Shown one piece after another: positions 10,156-20,294 of a stretch of DNA of 64,000 nt; position 1 is the first letter of the stretch; every line of letters starts with the position of its first letter. The stretch comes from Spirabiliibacterium falconis (GTDB lineage: Bacteria; Pseudomonadota; Gammaproteobacteria; Enterobacterales; Pasteurellaceae). The notes beneath the pieces were generated by a model, which saw only the letters and a list, made by a program, of their open reading frames with translations, made no database searches and was not told the origin of the DNA. The translations under genes were made by a program, and so were the position numbers. The stretch lies in the NCBI RefSeq assembly GCF_014885015.1, contig NZ_JABMIJ010000006.1:186001-250000 (forward strand). The letters are read 5' to 3'.

Positions 10156-10879
10156 TATAAGGTATCTTAATCGTATTAAATTGCATTCTTAAACCATCAA
10201 TGAGTAAGAGTTTTCCTATTAATGGCTCGCCGATATTAAGCAGTAATTTAAGCGTTTCCATGGCTTGAATAGTCCCTACTATGCCAACAATCGGGGAGAG
10301 AACGCCTGCTTCCACACAAGAAAGCGTATTTTCACCAAATAGCTGGCTAATACAGCGATAATTTGGCGTGTTCGGTTGATACGTGAACACAGAGACTTGC
10401 CCTTCCATACGAATGGCCGCCCCAAATACGAGCGGTGTTTGCTGCTGTTGGCAAAGTATATCTAAGCGATTACGTGTTGCCACATTATCCGAACAATCCA
10501 CCACCACATTAACTTTAGTGACAACGTCACGAAAACGTTCATCATCCAAATCAGCATTGATGGTGTTAATGGTAATATGTGGATTTAAGGCACAAAGTGC
10601 GGTCTTAGCTGAATCCACTTTAGGCTGATCAAGACGTTGCTCTGTATGCAGAACTTGACGCTGTAAATTAGATAAACTTACCGTATCAAAATCAATGAGC
10701 GTGAGCGTACCGACACCGCTACTTGCAAGATATTGCGCTGCCGCACAGCCTAAACCGCCCATGCCAATTATTGCAACATGAGCGTGTTTTAATCGTTCTT
10801 GTCCATCAAAATCAATTTGAGGCAGTACAATTTGGCGGTTATAGCGTAACACCTCGTGGTCAGATAAAATATCAGTCAT
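10151..10879 (-). CDS. moeB: Molybdopterin-synthase adenylyltransferase MoeB
   Basis: Adenylates the C-terminus of MoaD for molybdopterin sulfuration. The ATP-binding GMGGLGCAAAQYL motif is near residue 39 and the DCSDN segment near 128. Oddity: the four zinc-ligand cysteines of E. coli MoeB are mostly missing. Where E. coli has CYRC this protein has NYRC, and the C-terminal CxxC is gone because the protein ends at residue 242. Overlaps moeA by one base (TAATG). A matS site lies inside the gene. Confidence 0.93.
   Translation of the reverse strand: MTDILSDHEVLRYNRQIVLPQIDFDGQERLKHAHVAIIGMGGLGCAAAQYLASSGVGTLTLIDFDTVSLSNLQRQVLHTEQRLDQPKVDSAKTALCALNPHITINTINADLDDERFRDVVTKVNVVVDCSDNVATRNRLDILCQQQQTPLVFGAAIRMEGQVSVFTYQPNTPNYRCISQLFGENTLSCVEAGVLSPIVGIVGTIQAMETLKLLLNIGEPLIGKLLLIDGLRMQFNTIKIPYK
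10518..10530. other. matS site 1 (MatP binding)
   Basis: GTGACAACGTCAC fits the MatP target GTGAC-R-N-Y-GTCAC at every fixed position. It lies in the moeB coding sequence. By chance the consensus should occur about 0.015 times in 64 kb, and the window holds three. Confidence 0.9.
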
Positions 10880-12105
10880 TATTGTAATACATCGCTAAAC
10901 GGTTCTATCATCACATATTCGCCAGTGCCAACATTGCCACGCTCACGTTCAAGCACAATCAAGCAATTACTTTGGACAAAAGAGCTAAACATGTGCGAGC
11001 CTTGAAATCCGACAGGGCGAACCTCAAGTTGTCCTTGTGCGTTGAGCTGATAATGCCCACGTTGGAAATCTAAACGACCAGGTGATTTCTTCATCGGCTC
11101 ACTGGCAATTGCAGGCAACTGTGGTGGCAATTGCCACTGGCTAAAGCCAGTTAAACGGGCGAGAACAGGTTGAACTAACTGATAAAACGTGACTAATGCG
11201 GAAACAGGGTTACCTGGCAATCCACAAAACCACGCATGGTCAAGTTTACCAAAAGCAAAGGGTTTACCCGGTTTAATAGCCAATTTCCAAAAGTTAATTT
11301 CCCCCAGTTGCTCTAGCACCTCTTTGGTAAAATCGGCTTCCCCAACAGAAACGCCACCACTGGTAATGACAAGATCGGCTTCTTGCTGCGCTTGTGAAAA
11401 TGTCTGCGCAAACCGCACTTTATCATCGGGTAAAATACCGTAATCTAAAATCTCACAAGGCCACTTTTCTAATAATAAACGAACGGTAAAGCGATTAGTG
11501 TCGTAAATTTGTCCATTTTGCAGCGGCGTACCCACGCTAACAAGCTCGTCTCCCGTTGAAATAAGGGCGACTTTAATTTTGCGATACACTAACACCGTTT
11601 CTAATCCAAGCGACGCAAGCAAAGGCAGTGAAAGTGCGGTGAGTTTTGAACCTTTTTTTAAAACCACTTCACCTTGTTTAACGTCATCACCTGCACGTCG
11701 AATATTTTGTCCACGTTTAACCTCACCGTTAAACCGCACTTTACCATTATCAAGCAGCTCGGCATTTTCTTGCATAATGACGGCCTCGCACCCTTCAGGC
11801 ACAACGGCTCCCGTCATAATACGCACGGCACTACCGTTTTCCCACGCCCCCTGGAATGGCGAACCTGCAAAACTCTTGCCTGCGATATGCAGGGGCTGAG
11901 CATCGAGATCGCTTAAACGCACAGCATAGCCATCCATAGCAGAGTTATCAAATCCCGGCACATTTAATGGCGAAATAATATCTTCCGCACAAATACGATT
12001 ATATGCCGCATTCAAACTCACACGCTCAGTTTGATGCTCGGAAGGATAGGGTAGCGACAGAGTCAGTTTCGCCAAGGCATCTTGAAGAGAAAGTAATTGG
12101 TTCAT
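10879..12105 (-). CDS. moeA: Molybdopterin molybdenumtransferase MoeA
   Basis: Inserts molybdate into adenylated molybdopterin, the last step of molybdenum cofactor synthesis. The 408-residue protein has the N-terminal NSAMDGYAVR motif near residue 55, the GDELV and DTN region near 185, VITSGGVSVGEADF near 246, and the PGKPFAFG and GLPGNPVSA motifs. Paired with moeB as in E. coli. Several uptake signals lie within the gene. Confidence 0.96.
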   Translation of the reverse strand: MNQLLSLQDALAKLTLSLPYPSEHQTERVSLNAAYNRICAEDIISPLNVPGFDNSAMDGYAVRLSDLDAQPLHIAGKSFAGSPFQGAWENGSAVRIMTGAVVPEGCEAVIMQENAELLDNGKVRFNGEVKRGQNIRRAGDDVKQGEVVLKKGSKLTALSLPLLASLGLETVLVYRKIKVALISTGDELVSVGTPLQNGQIYDTNRFTVRLLLEKWPCEILDYGILPDDKVRFAQTFSQAQQEADLVITSGGVSVGEADFTKEVLEQLGEINFWKLAIKPGKPFAFGKLDHAWFCGLPGNPVSALVTFYQLVQPVLARLTGFSQWQLPPQLPAIASEPMKKSPGRLDFQRGHYQLNAQGQLEVRPVGFQGSHMFSSFVQSNCLIVLERERGNVGTGEYVMIEPFSDVLQ

Positions 12106-12241
12106 AGCATTCCTTGAATTAAAATTTAGTATATTTTAACAAGAATTCAGAATTTTTCAGTTAATTTCGTAGAAATCTTGTTGTATTTTTAATTAATCTG
12201 TTAAAATAATCGCCTTGTTTTTTGAGAGATGTTATACCGCA

Positions 12242-12898
12242 ATGAGTAAAATTTCAGCTGAGGCCCAGCAAGTTCAAGCGGCATTGCTTGCTAAGGGAAT
12301 TGAAACGCCAATGAAAGTATTGGATTTATCCTTAGATCAACGCCGTGAGAAAATTGAGCAACATATGAAAAGTGTGTTGGAATTAATTGGGCTTGATTTG
12401 AATGATGACAGTATTGAGCAAACGCCTGCACGTTTAGCCAAAATGTACCTTGATGAAATTTTTACAGGTATGGACTATGCTAATTTTCCCAAAATCACTA
12501 CGATTCGCAATCGAATGCAGGTTAGTGAAATGGTGTTGGTCAATGATGTAACGCTAACCAGCACTTGTGAGCATCATTTTGTCACTATTGATGGTAAAGT
12601 GTCTGTGGCATATTACCCGAAAGAGTGGGTGATTGGCTTGTCGAAAATTAACCGAGTGGTGGCATTTCTAGCCCAACGCCCGCAAGTACAAGAACGTTTG
12701 ACGGAACAAATTCTCACCGCACTTCAGACTATTTTGCAAACGGATGATGTTGCCGTTTATGTTAAAGCAACGCATTTTTGTGTGAAATGTCGAGGAATTA
12801 AAGACAGTAATAGTTACACTGTCACATCAGCGTTCGGTGGTGTATTCTTAAAAGATCGTGAAACCCGTAAAGAGTTTTTAAGTTTAATTGAACGATAA
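12242..12898 (+). CDS. folE: GTP cyclohydrolase I
   Basis: Converts GTP to dihydroneopterin triphosphate at the head of folate synthesis. The zinc and active-site motif is [13 protein letters not shown] near residues 101-113, with a second zinc cysteine in [12 protein letters not shown]. The start MSKISAEA at 12242 gives the family length of 218; the frame opens nine codons earlier without support. AT-rich DNA upstream contains a possible TTGTTG-18-TAAAAT promoter at about 12178. Confidence 0.95.
   Translation: MSKISAEAQQVQAALLAKGIETPMKVLDLSLDQRREKIEQHMKSVLELIGLDLNDDSIEQTPARLAKMYLDEIFTGMDYANFPKITTIRNRMQVSEMVLVNDVTLTSTCEHHFVTIDGKVSVAYYPKEWVIGLSKINRVVAFLAQRPQVQERLTEQILTALQTILQTDDVAVYVKATHFCVKCRGIKDSNSYTVTSAFGGVFLKDRETRKEFLSLIER
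12813..12825. other. Imperfect matS-like site
   Basis: GTTACACTGTCAC differs from the matS consensus at one base of the left arm. It lies in folE. Listed because it is close to consensus, but it may not bind MatP. Confidence 0.25.
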
Positions 12899-12923
12899 AA
12901 GCAGTGTTTTTAACACTGCTTTT
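12897..12923 (+). terminator. folE intrinsic terminator
   Basis: AAAAGCAGTGTT pairs with AACACTGCTTTT directly after the folE stop codon, leaving a T-rich 3' side. Confidence 0.8.
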
Positions 12924-12928
12924 GACAG

Positions 12929-12957
12929 ACCGCACTTTGAGTAAAGTGCGGTTTTTT
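12929..12957. terminator. Uptake-signal dyad terminator, folE/argS
   Basis: ACCGCACTTT and AAAGTGCGGT pair around GAGT, followed by six T residues. It is the second of two tandem hairpins between the convergent folE and argS genes. Confidence 0.75.
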
Positions 12958-12958
12958 A

Positions 12959-14689
12959 TTACATTTTATTCACTACATTGATGCCTAAGAGCTCCAGCCC
13001 TTGTTTTAAGGTTCGTTGCGTTAAAGCAGCAAGTTTTAAACGGCTTATTTTGACCTCTTCTTCTGGGCAATTCAAAATCGGACAATGCTCATAAAATTGT
13101 GAGAATATACCCGCTAATTCATACAGATAACTACATAAGACATGCGGTGTCCCCTCTTTTGCGACAACATGAATAGCTTCTTCAAATTGTAATAATTTGA
13201 GCAATAATGCACGCTCTTTATCGTCATTGATGACTAATTCACCCTCAAGTTCAGTCGGGTTAATGCCACTTTTCGTGAAAATAGAATGAATTCGGGTATA
13301 AGCATATTGCATATAAGGGGCTGTATTACCTTCAAAAGAGAGCATATTATCCCAATCAAACACATAATCTGTGGTACGATTTTTAGATAAATCAGCATAT
13401 TTTACTGCGCCAATACCAACGGCGTGAATAACGTCATCTAGCTCGGTGGCAGAAAGTGCGGTATTTTTCTCACGAATTAATTTTCCAGCACGTTCAATGG
13501 CTTCATCAAGCAAATCATTGAGTTTGACGGTTTCGCCAGAACGTGTTTTAAATGGTTTGTTATCTTTGCCCAACATCATACCAAAATTGATGTGTTCAAG
13601 TTGCATCTCATCAGGTACATAACCCGCTTTACGCACAATTGTCCATGCTTGTTGTAAGTGCTGGCTTTGGCGGGTATCTGTAAAATAAAGTGCACGGTTA
13701 GCATGTAATGTTTCCCAGCGATATTTCGCAGCCGCGATATCGGTTGTCGTGTAAAGAAAACCACCATCACGCTTTTGAATAATAACCCCCATAGGTTCGC
13801 CATCTTTATTTTTGAATTCAGATAAAAAAACGACCACTGCACCTTGATCATCAACGGCAATACCTTTGGCTTTTAAATCCGCCACAATAGTGGGCAACAT
13901 AGGGTTATAAAGGCTTTCACCCATAATATTATCATTGCTCAACGTCACATTTAACCGATCATAAGTACGTTGATTTTGCTCCATGGTAATATCAACGAGT
14001 TTACGCCACATCGCTAAGCAATAACTATCGCCACCTTGCAATTTAACAACATATTGACGCGCCTTTTCAGCAAAGGCTTCGTCATTATCATAATGCGCTT
14101 TTGCTGCACGATAAAAAGCTTCTAAATCACTTAATGCGAGATCATCTGCGTTTTCATTTTGCATTTTTTCAAGGTAAGCAATGAGCATGCCAAATTGCGT
14201 CCCCCAATCGCCTACGTGGTTAGCACGAATAACGTGATGTCCAAGAAATTCCAATACACGCACCACCGCATCACCAATAATCGTAGAGCGTAAATGCCCC
14301 ACATGCATCTGCTTTGCCACATTAGGTGCAGAGTAGTCCGCAACGATGATCTGTGGTTTTTCAACATCATGGATTAATTTTGCTTGTGAGAGTCGTTTAT
14401 GACCTTGTTGTGCAAGCCAAGTGCGGTTGAGTGTAATGTTGATAAAGCCTGGCCCCGCTATTTCACACCGTTCAATCATCTCACCACCATCAAGTACATC
14501 CAGCACACGCTGGGCAAGCTCTCTTGGTGCGATCCCTGCCTTTTTGGCCGCAGCCATAATGCCATTAGCTTGATAATCTCCAAATTGCGGTTTTCCAGAT
14601 TGTCGCACTAACGCATCACACTGTTCGTCAGCACCTGCTTTACGCATCGCTTGTGTGATTTTTTGCGACAAAGTTGTTTGAATATTCAC
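12959..14689 (-). CDS. argS: Arginine--tRNA ligase
   Basis: Class I aminoacyl-tRNA synthetase charging tRNA-Arg. The HIGH-like motif [16 protein letters not shown] is near residue 128. KTRSGE near residue 384 stands at the usual KMSKS position, as is common for ArgRS. The C-terminal anticodon-binding helical domain ends in [10 protein letters not shown]. Length 576 is normal. Divergent from yecM, which also neighbours argS in enterobacteria. Confidence 0.97.
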   Translation of the reverse strand: MNIQTTLSQKITQAMRKAGADEQCDALVRQSGKPQFGDYQANGIMAAAKKAGIAPRELAQRVLDVLDGGEMIERCEIAGPGFINITLNRTWLAQQGHKRLSQAKLIHDVEKPQIIVADYSAPNVAKQMHVGHLRSTIIGDAVVRVLEFLGHHVIRANHVGDWGTQFGMLIAYLEKMQNENADDLALSDLEAFYRAAKAHYDNDEAFAEKARQYVVKLQGGDSYCLAMWRKLVDITMEQNQRTYDRLNVTLSNDNIMGESLYNPMLPTIVADLKAKGIAVDDQGAVVVFLSEFKNKDGEPMGVIIQKRDGGFLYTTTDIAAAKYRWETLHANRALYFTDTRQSQHLQQAWTIVRKAGYVPDEMQLEHINFGMMLGKDNKPFKTRSGETVKLNDLLDEAIERAGKLIREKNTALSATELDDVIHAVGIGAVKYADLSKNRTTDYVFDWDNMLSFEGNTAPYMQYAYTRIHSIFTKSGINPTELEGELVINDDKERALLLKLLQFEEAIHVVAKEGTPHVLCSYLYELAGIFSQFYEHCPILNCPEEEVKISRLKLAALTQRTLKQGLELLGINVVNKM

Positions 14690-14776
14690 TCGTTATCCTT
14701 GTTTAATAAACTTATAGCGTAATAAATTTTGCTATGATACCTTGATATGCGTTGAGAGAAAAGAGAGATTGAAAAA

Positions 14777-15352
14777 ATGTCTAAACCGCACTTTATACAT
14801 GAACAGCTTCCCAATCTTGCGGCACAACTGCCGAGCTTTGAGCGCAATATTTTAGAATTGGCGAGCTTAATTGGGATTAACCTGTCTGACTATCATATTG
14901 ATCATATTGCACTGCGAGTTAATGATAACACGCAAGGCACCCAGTGGTTATCCGTATTGGCGGAACATGGCAACATCATCAGTGATAATATAATTAATGG
15001 TCGCCCTATTTATTTAGTCGAGTTGCATTTTCCTTTACATTTATTTTCACAATCAATCAGGATAGTCGAATTACCTATGCCGAAAAAAATGTATCCATTT
15101 GAAGGCTGGGAGCATATTGAAGTTGTCGTACCTTTAAAAGAAGGAGAGAGCCCACAACAGTGGTGCGAACGAATGTTGACGAAATTTCATTTACGCACCA
15201 ATACCGCACTTTCACTAAAAATTGATCGTCCTCAAGGGCGTGGCGAACAGGTGGATAACACCACCATTGCAATTACAAAACCTGACAAAAAAGAAAATAA
15301 ATGTTGTATTAAACTGCATTCACACTCTATAATTGAGGTGATTAATAATTAG
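14777..15352 (+). CDS. yecM: YecM-like VOC family protein
   Basis: A 191-residue cytosolic protein of the vicinal-oxygen-chelate fold, matching E. coli YecM in pattern: DYHIDHIALRVND near residue 37, LVELHFPLH near 78, and FEGWEHIEVVVP near 106. These hold histidine and glutamate residues that could bind metal. The substrate is unknown. It is divergent from argS. Confidence 0.85.
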   Translation: MSKPHFIHEQLPNLAAQLPSFERNILELASLIGINLSDYHIDHIALRVNDNTQGTQWLSVLAEHGNIISDNIINGRPIYLVELHFPLHLFSQSIRIVELPMPKKMYPFEGWEHIEVVVPLKEGESPQQWCERMLTKFHLRTNTALSLKIDRPQGRGEQVDNTTIAITKPDKKENKCCIKLHSHSIIEVINN

Positions 15353-15380
15353 TCCAATATGATTTAATAAGGATAATGTA

Positions 15381-15842
15381 ATGAAAAAATCTGTTTTAAT
15401 CGCATCTCTATTCATTGGTTTAGCAACCGTAGGTTGTGCGAATAAAGATATTTATCGTGGTGATGTTTATACGGGCGATCAAACCAAAGAAGCACGCTCA
15501 ATTAGCTACGGAACGATTGTGTCCACTAAACCTGTAACCATTCAAGCACCAAATCAAGGCGTGATTGGTACCGTAGGCGGTGGCGCATTAGGTGGCATTT
15601 TAGGCTCTGGTGTAGGCGGTGGAACTGGTAATGCCATTGCAACAGCGGTAGGTGCAATTGCGGGGGTCGTGATTGGTAACACTGTGGAGCAAAAAGCTAG
15701 CCAAACAAATGGCGTACAGATGGTTATTCGCAAAGACGATGGTAAAGAAATTGTGGTCGTGCAAAAGGCTGATGCACGTTTAGTACCAGGTGCTCGCGTT
15801 CAAATCATTGGAGGCGCATCACTTAACGTTATGCCACTTTAA
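15381..15842 (+). CDS. slyB: SlyB/Pcp-type outer-membrane lipoprotein
   Basis: A 153-residue lipoprotein. The signal peptide ends in the lipobox VGC with Cys19 as the lipidated residue. A glycine-rich double-span segment (glycine zipper), about residues 57-97, is typical of the SlyB/Pcp family. The C-terminal part QMVIRKDDGKEIVVVQ resembles the H. influenzae PCP lipoprotein. SlyB helps maintain outer-membrane integrity in enterobacteria, where PhoPQ controls it; no PhoP box was recognised here. Confidence 0.87.
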   Translation: MKKSVLIASLFIGLATVGCANKDIYRGDVYTGDQTKEARSISYGTIVSTKPVTIQAPNQGVIGTVGGGALGGILGSGVGGGTGNAIATAVGAIAGVVIGNTVEQKASQTNGVQMVIRKDDGKEIVVVQKADARLVPGARVQIIGGASLNVMPL

Positions 15843-15856
15843 GGTAGATTTAATAT

Positions 15857-15892
15857 AAAAAGTGCGGTTATTACCGCACTTTTTGTTTTTTT
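15857..15892. terminator. Uptake-signal dyad terminator, slyB/dedA
   Basis: AAAAGTGCGGT and ACCGCACTTTT pair around a very short loop, followed by a run of T residues. It lies between convergent slyB and the DedA gene. Confidence 0.75.
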
Positions 15893-15896
15893 ATTC

Positions 15897-16598
15897 TTAT
15901 TCTTGTTCTTGCTTCATTCGACGTTTGCGTTTGACGTATGTAAAAAGGACAAAGAGTAAAATAAGTCCAAGAATCGCATAGATACCCATTTGCCCATGGC
16001 GCATTTGCGCTTTGATCCAATCAAGATTTTCTGCGCCATGATGACCAAGATACACCCAAACTGGCACAGAGATAATCGCGGCACAAAAGTCAATTAAAAT
16101 AAAACGGATAAAGCCAACTCGACGCGTTACTCCTGAAATAATATAGACTGGCGTACGTAGCCCTGGTAAGAAGCGTGCAATAAATAATAAACGATTGCCA
16201 TAACGGTCAAATTTACTTTTTACCATTTGTAAGCGTTTAAAGGTAATAAAGCGTTTAATGAGGCGAAAACGTAAAATTTTTACGCCATAAAATCGCCCTA
16301 ACATATACATTAATAAATCACCTAATAACACCCCTAACATACCGACGGCAACCATCCAGTGCGGGTTAGCATAACCTAGTCCTGAAATAATGCCGCCAGA
16401 TACTAACGTGATGTCTTCTGGAATGGGGACGCCAAGCCCACAAAGCATTAATACTGCAAATACCGCAAAATAGCCATAATTGGTAAAAAAATCGATAAAG
16501 AATTGCACGTTTAACCCAATAATTTTAAGATGAAATACGCCGTATGCGTGAGATAAATCAATGTACTTATTGTGCCTTTTTTTTACACGAATTGCCAT
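15897..16598 (-). CDS. DedA family membrane protein
   Basis: An inner-membrane protein of the DedA/VTT family, whose members flip polyprenyl or phospholipid carriers. The family motifs GLGVPIPEDITLVSGG and the RFLPGLRTPVYIISG stretch (with the conserved arginine and proline) are present. Several membrane spans are followed by a basic C-terminus (KRKRRMKQ). The ATG at 16598 gives 233 residues. A GTG at 16508 would start at VQFFIDFF, where homologues begin, giving 203 residues; I cannot choose firmly. Divergent from rplY. Confidence 0.88.
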   Translation of the reverse strand: MAIRVKKRHNKYIDLSHAYGVFHLKIIGLNVQFFIDFFTNYGYFAVFAVLMLCGLGVPIPEDITLVSGGIISGLGYANPHWMVAVGMLGVLLGDLLMYMLGRFYGVKILRFRLIKRFITFKRLQMVKSKFDRYGNRLLFIARFLPGLRTPVYIISGVTRRVGFIRFILIDFCAAIISVPVWVYLGHHGAENLDWIKAQMRHGQMGIYAILGLILLFVLFTYVKRKRRMKQEQE

Positions 16599-16646
16599 AG
16601 GCTAAATGCGAATAATCAAGCTTAAAGGCATTCATAAGAAATAATA

Positions 16647-16675
16647 TTGCACTTTTACGGCAAACCTTGTAGAAT
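16647..16675 (+). promoter_or_regulatory. Sigma-70 promoter of rplY
   Basis: TTGCAC (16647-16652), a 17-base spacer and TAGAAT (16670-16675). A GC-rich start region (GCGCCC) follows, as in promoters under stringent control. The rplY start codon is about 80 bases downstream, leaving a sizeable leader. Confidence 0.65.
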
Positions 16676-16760
16676 ATGCGCCCTTGAGAGTTACTCAAGC
16701 AAACATCGTTAAGTTGTAGGGTCGCCTATGACTTTCATTTCCGTTTAAAGAGAGAATATT

Positions 16761-17045
16761 ATGTTTAAATTTAATGCACAAGTTCGTGAAGCGCAAGGTA
16801 CGGGTGCGAGCCGCCGTCTGCGTCATCAAGGTCAAGTTCCTGCGATCGTTTATGGTGGCAGCGAAGCACCAGTTTCTATCGTGTTAAACCATGATGAAGT
16901 GAATAATGCCCAAGTGGATGATAAATTCTACAGTGAAAATATCACATTAGTTATTGATGGCAAGGATGTGGTTGTTAAAGTACAAGCAATGCAACGCCAC
17001 CCATTCAAACCGAAATTATTACATCTTGATTTCAAACGCGTTTAA
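16761..17045 (+). CDS. rplY: 50S ribosomal protein L25
   Basis: Short form (94 residues, no CTC-like extension) of the 5S-rRNA-binding protein L25. It begins [20 protein letters not shown] and has the family motif QVPAIVYGG near residue 28 and LLHLDFKRV at the end. The leader between promoter and ATG contains a short inverted repeat (CTTGAGAGTTACTCAAG), possibly structural. A strong terminator follows. Confidence 0.96.
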   Translation: MFKFNAQVREAQGTGASRRLRHQGQVPAIVYGGSEAPVSIVLNHDEVNNAQVDDKFYSENITLVIDGKDVVVKVQAMQRHPFKPKLLHLDFKRV

Positions 17046-17057
17046 TTTTACTGACGC

Positions 17058-17095
17058 AAAAAACACCAGCAATGAATTTGTTTGGTGTTTTTTTT
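17058..17095 (+). terminator. rplY intrinsic terminator
   Basis: AAAAAACACCA pairs with TGGTGTTTTTTTT, giving an 11-base-pair stem with a long T-run, just after the rplY stop. Confidence 0.85.
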
Positions 17096-17120
17096 CATCT
17101 TTATCATGTTGGAAAGCGCA

Positions 17121-17906
17121 ATGAGAATAGCACTCGGCATTGAATATAATGGGGCGAATTATTTCGGCTGGCAGCGTCAACAACAGGTTGATAGCATTCA
17201 ACAACGCCTTGAGTTGGCGTTATCAAAAGTCGCAAATGAAGACATTCATCTATTTTGCGCTGGGCGAACGGATTCTGGCGTGCATGCCACTGGGCAAGTT
17301 GTGCATTTTGACACACAATGTGAACGCCAACTACAAGCGTGGTATCTAGGCGTAAATGCCAATTTGCCATCCGATATTAAAGTGCGGTGGGCAAAAGAGG
17401 TTACAAGCGATTTTCATGCCCGCTTTAGTGCAACAGCACGACGTTATCGCTATATTATTTATAACAATCCATTACGCCCCGCTATTTTGGCTGATGGCTT
17501 AACCCACTACCATATCCCCCTAAACCACGAAAAAATGCACCAAGCAGGGCAGTCATTGCTTGGTGAACGGGATTTTAGCTCTTTTCGTGCCGCCCAATGC
17601 CAGTCACATACGCCTTGGCGATATGTGCATCATCTTATAGTTTATCGCATCGGGGAGTATGTGATTGTTGATATTAAAGCCAATGCGTTTGTACATCATA
17701 TGGTACGCAATATTGTGGGTAGCTTGCTTGAAGTTGGAAATGGCAACCAGCCCGTAGAATGGTTATCATGGCTGCAAGCCCAATGTAACCGCACTTTAGC
17801 CCCCGCAACCGCTAAACCCAATGGTCTCTATTTAGTATCAGTTGATTATCCTGCCGAATTTATGCTACCACAAACGCCACTTGGTCCACTTTTTCTTCCC
17901 GATTAA
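17121..17906 (+). CDS. truA: tRNA pseudouridine(38-40) synthase TruA
   Basis: Makes pseudouridine at positions 38-40 in the tRNA anticodon stem. The catalytic aspartate lies in [14 protein letters not shown] near residue 50. The FSARFSA-type segment [12 protein letters not shown] and the C-terminal [13 protein letters not shown] motif are also present. The start [11 protein letters not shown] at 17121 gives 261 residues; the open frame from 17082 would begin inside the rplY terminator and is not used. Confidence 0.95.
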   Translation: MRIALGIEYNGANYFGWQRQQQVDSIQQRLELALSKVANEDIHLFCAGRTDSGVHATGQVVHFDTQCERQLQAWYLGVNANLPSDIKVRWAKEVTSDFHARFSATARRYRYIIYNNPLRPAILADGLTHYHIPLNHEKMHQAGQSLLGERDFSSFRAAQCQSHTPWRYVHHLIVYRIGEYVIVDIKANAFVHHMVRNIVGSLLEVGNGNQPVEWLSWLQAQCNRTLAPATAKPNGLYLVSVDYPAEFMLPQTPLGPLFLPD

Positions 17907-17996
17907 GAAATTGTAATAAAACGGTTCAAAAGCGTGCGCAAATATGGTGTAATGAGCACATTAATCAGCATAGATATGATGAAAATAAGGTAACCT

Positions 17997-18917
17997 ATGA
18001 GTTGGATTGAGCGAATTTTTAATAAAGGTTCAGTGAGTAGCACAACGCAAAAAGCGAATGTGCCTGAAGGGATTTGGACAAAGTGTACGAGCTGTGATCA
18101 AGTGCTTTATCGTGATGAAGTGGTGCGTAATTTAGAAGTGTGTCCAAAGTGCGGTCATCATATGCGTATTGATCCGCGTGTCCGTTTAGAAAAATTGCTA
18201 GATGAGGGATCAACTTCTGAAATTGGTGCAGACATTGAGCCTGAAGACATTTTAAAATTTAAAGATTTAAAAAAATATAAAGACCGCTTAAGCGCAGCAC
18301 AAAAACAAACGGGCGAAAAAGATGCCTTGATCGTGATGAAAGGCACAATTTATGGTATGCCTGTCGTGACCGCGGCGTTTAACTTTAATTTTATGGGAGG
18401 CTCAATGGGCAGTGTGGTTGGTGGCAAATTTGTGAAAGCCGCAGAAACCGCACTTGAGCTTGGTTGCCCACTGATTTGTTTTTCTGCCAGTGGCGGAGCG
18501 CGTATGCAAGAAGCTCTGTTTTCATTAATGCAAATGGCAAAAACGAGTGCCATTTTAGCAAAACTAAAAGCTCGAGGTGTTCCTTATATTTCAGTGCTGA
18601 CTGACCCGACGATGGGTGGTGTTTCCGCCAGTTTTGCTATGCTAGGGGATATTAATATTGCCGAACCAAAAGCCTTGATTGGTTTTGCAGGTCCTCGCGT
18701 AATTGAGCAAACAGTGCGTGAAAAATTACCCGAAGGATTTCAACGCAGTGAATTTTTGCTTGAAAAAGGGGCGATTGATATGATTGTTAATCGTAAAGAA
18801 ATGCGCGAAAAATTAGCGAGCATAATTGCCAAACTTAGCGGACAACCGTCACCATTTGAGTCAAACGAGTCCAATTTCGCAAATGTCCAAGAAAATGGGG
18901 ACAGCGAACAAGCATAA
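17997..18917 (+). CDS. accD: Acetyl-CoA carboxylase carboxyltransferase beta subunit
   Basis: With AccA it forms the carboxyltransferase that makes malonyl-CoA for fatty acid synthesis. The N-terminal four-cysteine zinc finger is visible as CTSC and CPKC (residues about 27-50). The crotonase-type core includes [20 protein letters not shown] and [12 protein letters not shown]. The 306-residue length is normal. Its TAA overlaps the folC ATG (TAATG), the accD-folC pairing seen in E. coli. Confidence 0.97.
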   Translation: MSWIERIFNKGSVSSTTQKANVPEGIWTKCTSCDQVLYRDEVVRNLEVCPKCGHHMRIDPRVRLEKLLDEGSTSEIGADIEPEDILKFKDLKKYKDRLSAAQKQTGEKDALIVMKGTIYGMPVVTAAFNFNFMGGSMGSVVGGKFVKAAETALELGCPLICFSASGGARMQEALFSLMQMAKTSAILAKLKARGVPYISVLTDPTMGGVSASFAMLGDINIAEPKALIGFAGPRVIEQTVREKLPEGFQRSEFLLEKGAIDMIVNRKEMREKLASIIAKLSGQPSPFESNESNFANVQENGDSEQA

Positions 18918-20236
18918 TGAAACATTCACAACTTACAGCCACATCTCCACTTGAGATGTGGCTTTCCTATATAGAAAATGGCCATAGTAAAGCCATTGAC
19001 ATGGGGCTTACTCGTGTTAGTACTGTTGCAAATGAACTTGATTTATTACACCCAGCACCTTATGTAATTACCGTTGGTGGCACAAATGGCAAAGGTACAA
19101 CTTGCCGTTTATTAGAACTGATTTTATTGAATGCCGGTTTCAATGTAGGGGTGTTTAGCTCACCGCATTTGATTGAATACAATGAGCGGGTTCGCATCAA
19201 TAATGCGACATTACCTGACAGTGCCCACAGTGAAGCATTTGCATTTATCGATAGCCAAAAATCGCATTCTTTAAGCTATTTCGAATTTAGTACACTCGGT
19301 GCTCTCTATCTATTCAAACATGCCGCATTAGATGTGGTGATTTTGGAAGTGGGGCTTGGCGGGCGACTGGATGCAACCAATATTATTGATGCAGATGTGT
19401 GTGCTATTACTTCCATTGATATTGATCACGTTGACTATCTCGGCAATACGCGCGCCCAAATTGGATATGAAAAAGCGGGCATTATGCGTAAAGGGAAAAG
19501 TGCGGTGATCGGAGAGGCAGATATTCCAGCTTCAGTAATTGAATATGCCAAATCGTTACCCTGTCACTTATCATGTAATGGGGTAGAATGGCATTATCAA
19601 GTAAACAATAATTACTGGGCATGGCAAGGGAAAAAAGTGCGGTTTGAACAGCTGCCTCTGCCTGCAATACCAGTACAAAATGCAGCCACCGCACTGGCGG
19701 TGTGTGAACAATTACCTTGGGACATTACTGCGGATGTTATTCAAAAATCCTTACAGGAAATCACATTAACAGGGCGGTTTCAACGTTTAACACCTGTTCA
19801 GCTCTCACAGTTGTCCACCATATTAGGTCAAAGTAAAACCGATAAAATCTATCTTGATGTGGGGCATAATCCACATGCCGCGCGTTATCTTGCACAAAAA
19901 GTGCGGTCGCTTAAGCAGCACGATACACAGGTTTATGGGGTCTTTGCAATGCTCAGTGATAAGGATGCTTTACATGTTGCGCAGCCATTAAAATCGGTTA
20001 TTGATTCGTGGTTTTGCTGCTCACTTGCTGGCACACGCGGGCAAAGTGCGGTTGCCTTAAAAGACAAAATCGCAAGTGAAATCAGCTCAGAGAAAATAAC
20101 CTGTTTTGATGATGTGTTATCTGGTACTGCTTTTGCCATCGCACAGGCGAAAGCACAGGATATTATCTTAATTTTTGGTTCATTTCATACCGTAGCAGAC
20201 ATCATCGCACTTTTTTCGCTAAAAAAGCATAAATAG
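18917..20236 (+). CDS. folC: Dihydrofolate synthase/folylpolyglutamate synthase
   Basis: Adds glutamate to dihydropteroate and then to folates. The Mur-ligase-type P-loop TVGGTNGKGTTCR is near residue 53. LEVGLGGRLDATN is near 150, and DVGHNPHAARYL marks the C-terminal domain near 313. Length 439 is normal. It overlaps accD by one base. Four uptake signals occur within the gene. Confidence 0.96.
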   Translation: MKHSQLTATSPLEMWLSYIENGHSKAIDMGLTRVSTVANELDLLHPAPYVITVGGTNGKGTTCRLLELILLNAGFNVGVFSSPHLIEYNERVRINNATLPDSAHSEAFAFIDSQKSHSLSYFEFSTLGALYLFKHAALDVVILEVGLGGRLDATNIIDADVCAITSIDIDHVDYLGNTRAQIGYEKAGIMRKGKSAVIGEADIPASVIEYAKSLPCHLSCNGVEWHYQVNNNYWAWQGKKVRFEQLPLPAIPVQNAATALAVCEQLPWDITADVIQKSLQEITLTGRFQRLTPVQLSQLSTILGQSKTDKIYLDVGHNPHAARYLAQKVRSLKQHDTQVYGVFAMLSDKDALHVAQPLKSVIDSWFCCSLAGTRGQSAVALKDKIASEISSEKITCFDDVLSGTAFAIAQAKAQDIILIFGSFHTVADIIALFSLKKHK

Positions 20237-20294
20237 ATCGCGAAAATACGCAAAAAAGCGTAATATTGAAGCATTAAAATATATATTAGGCGTT

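Noticed and set aside
12813-12825. GTTACACTGTCAC as a fourth matS site; also GTGACATTATCAC at 47232 and GTTACCCTGTCAC at 19555 and 25977
   Set aside because: Each departs from the consensus at one or two bases. One-mismatch copies are expected more often by chance, so they are not counted as matS.
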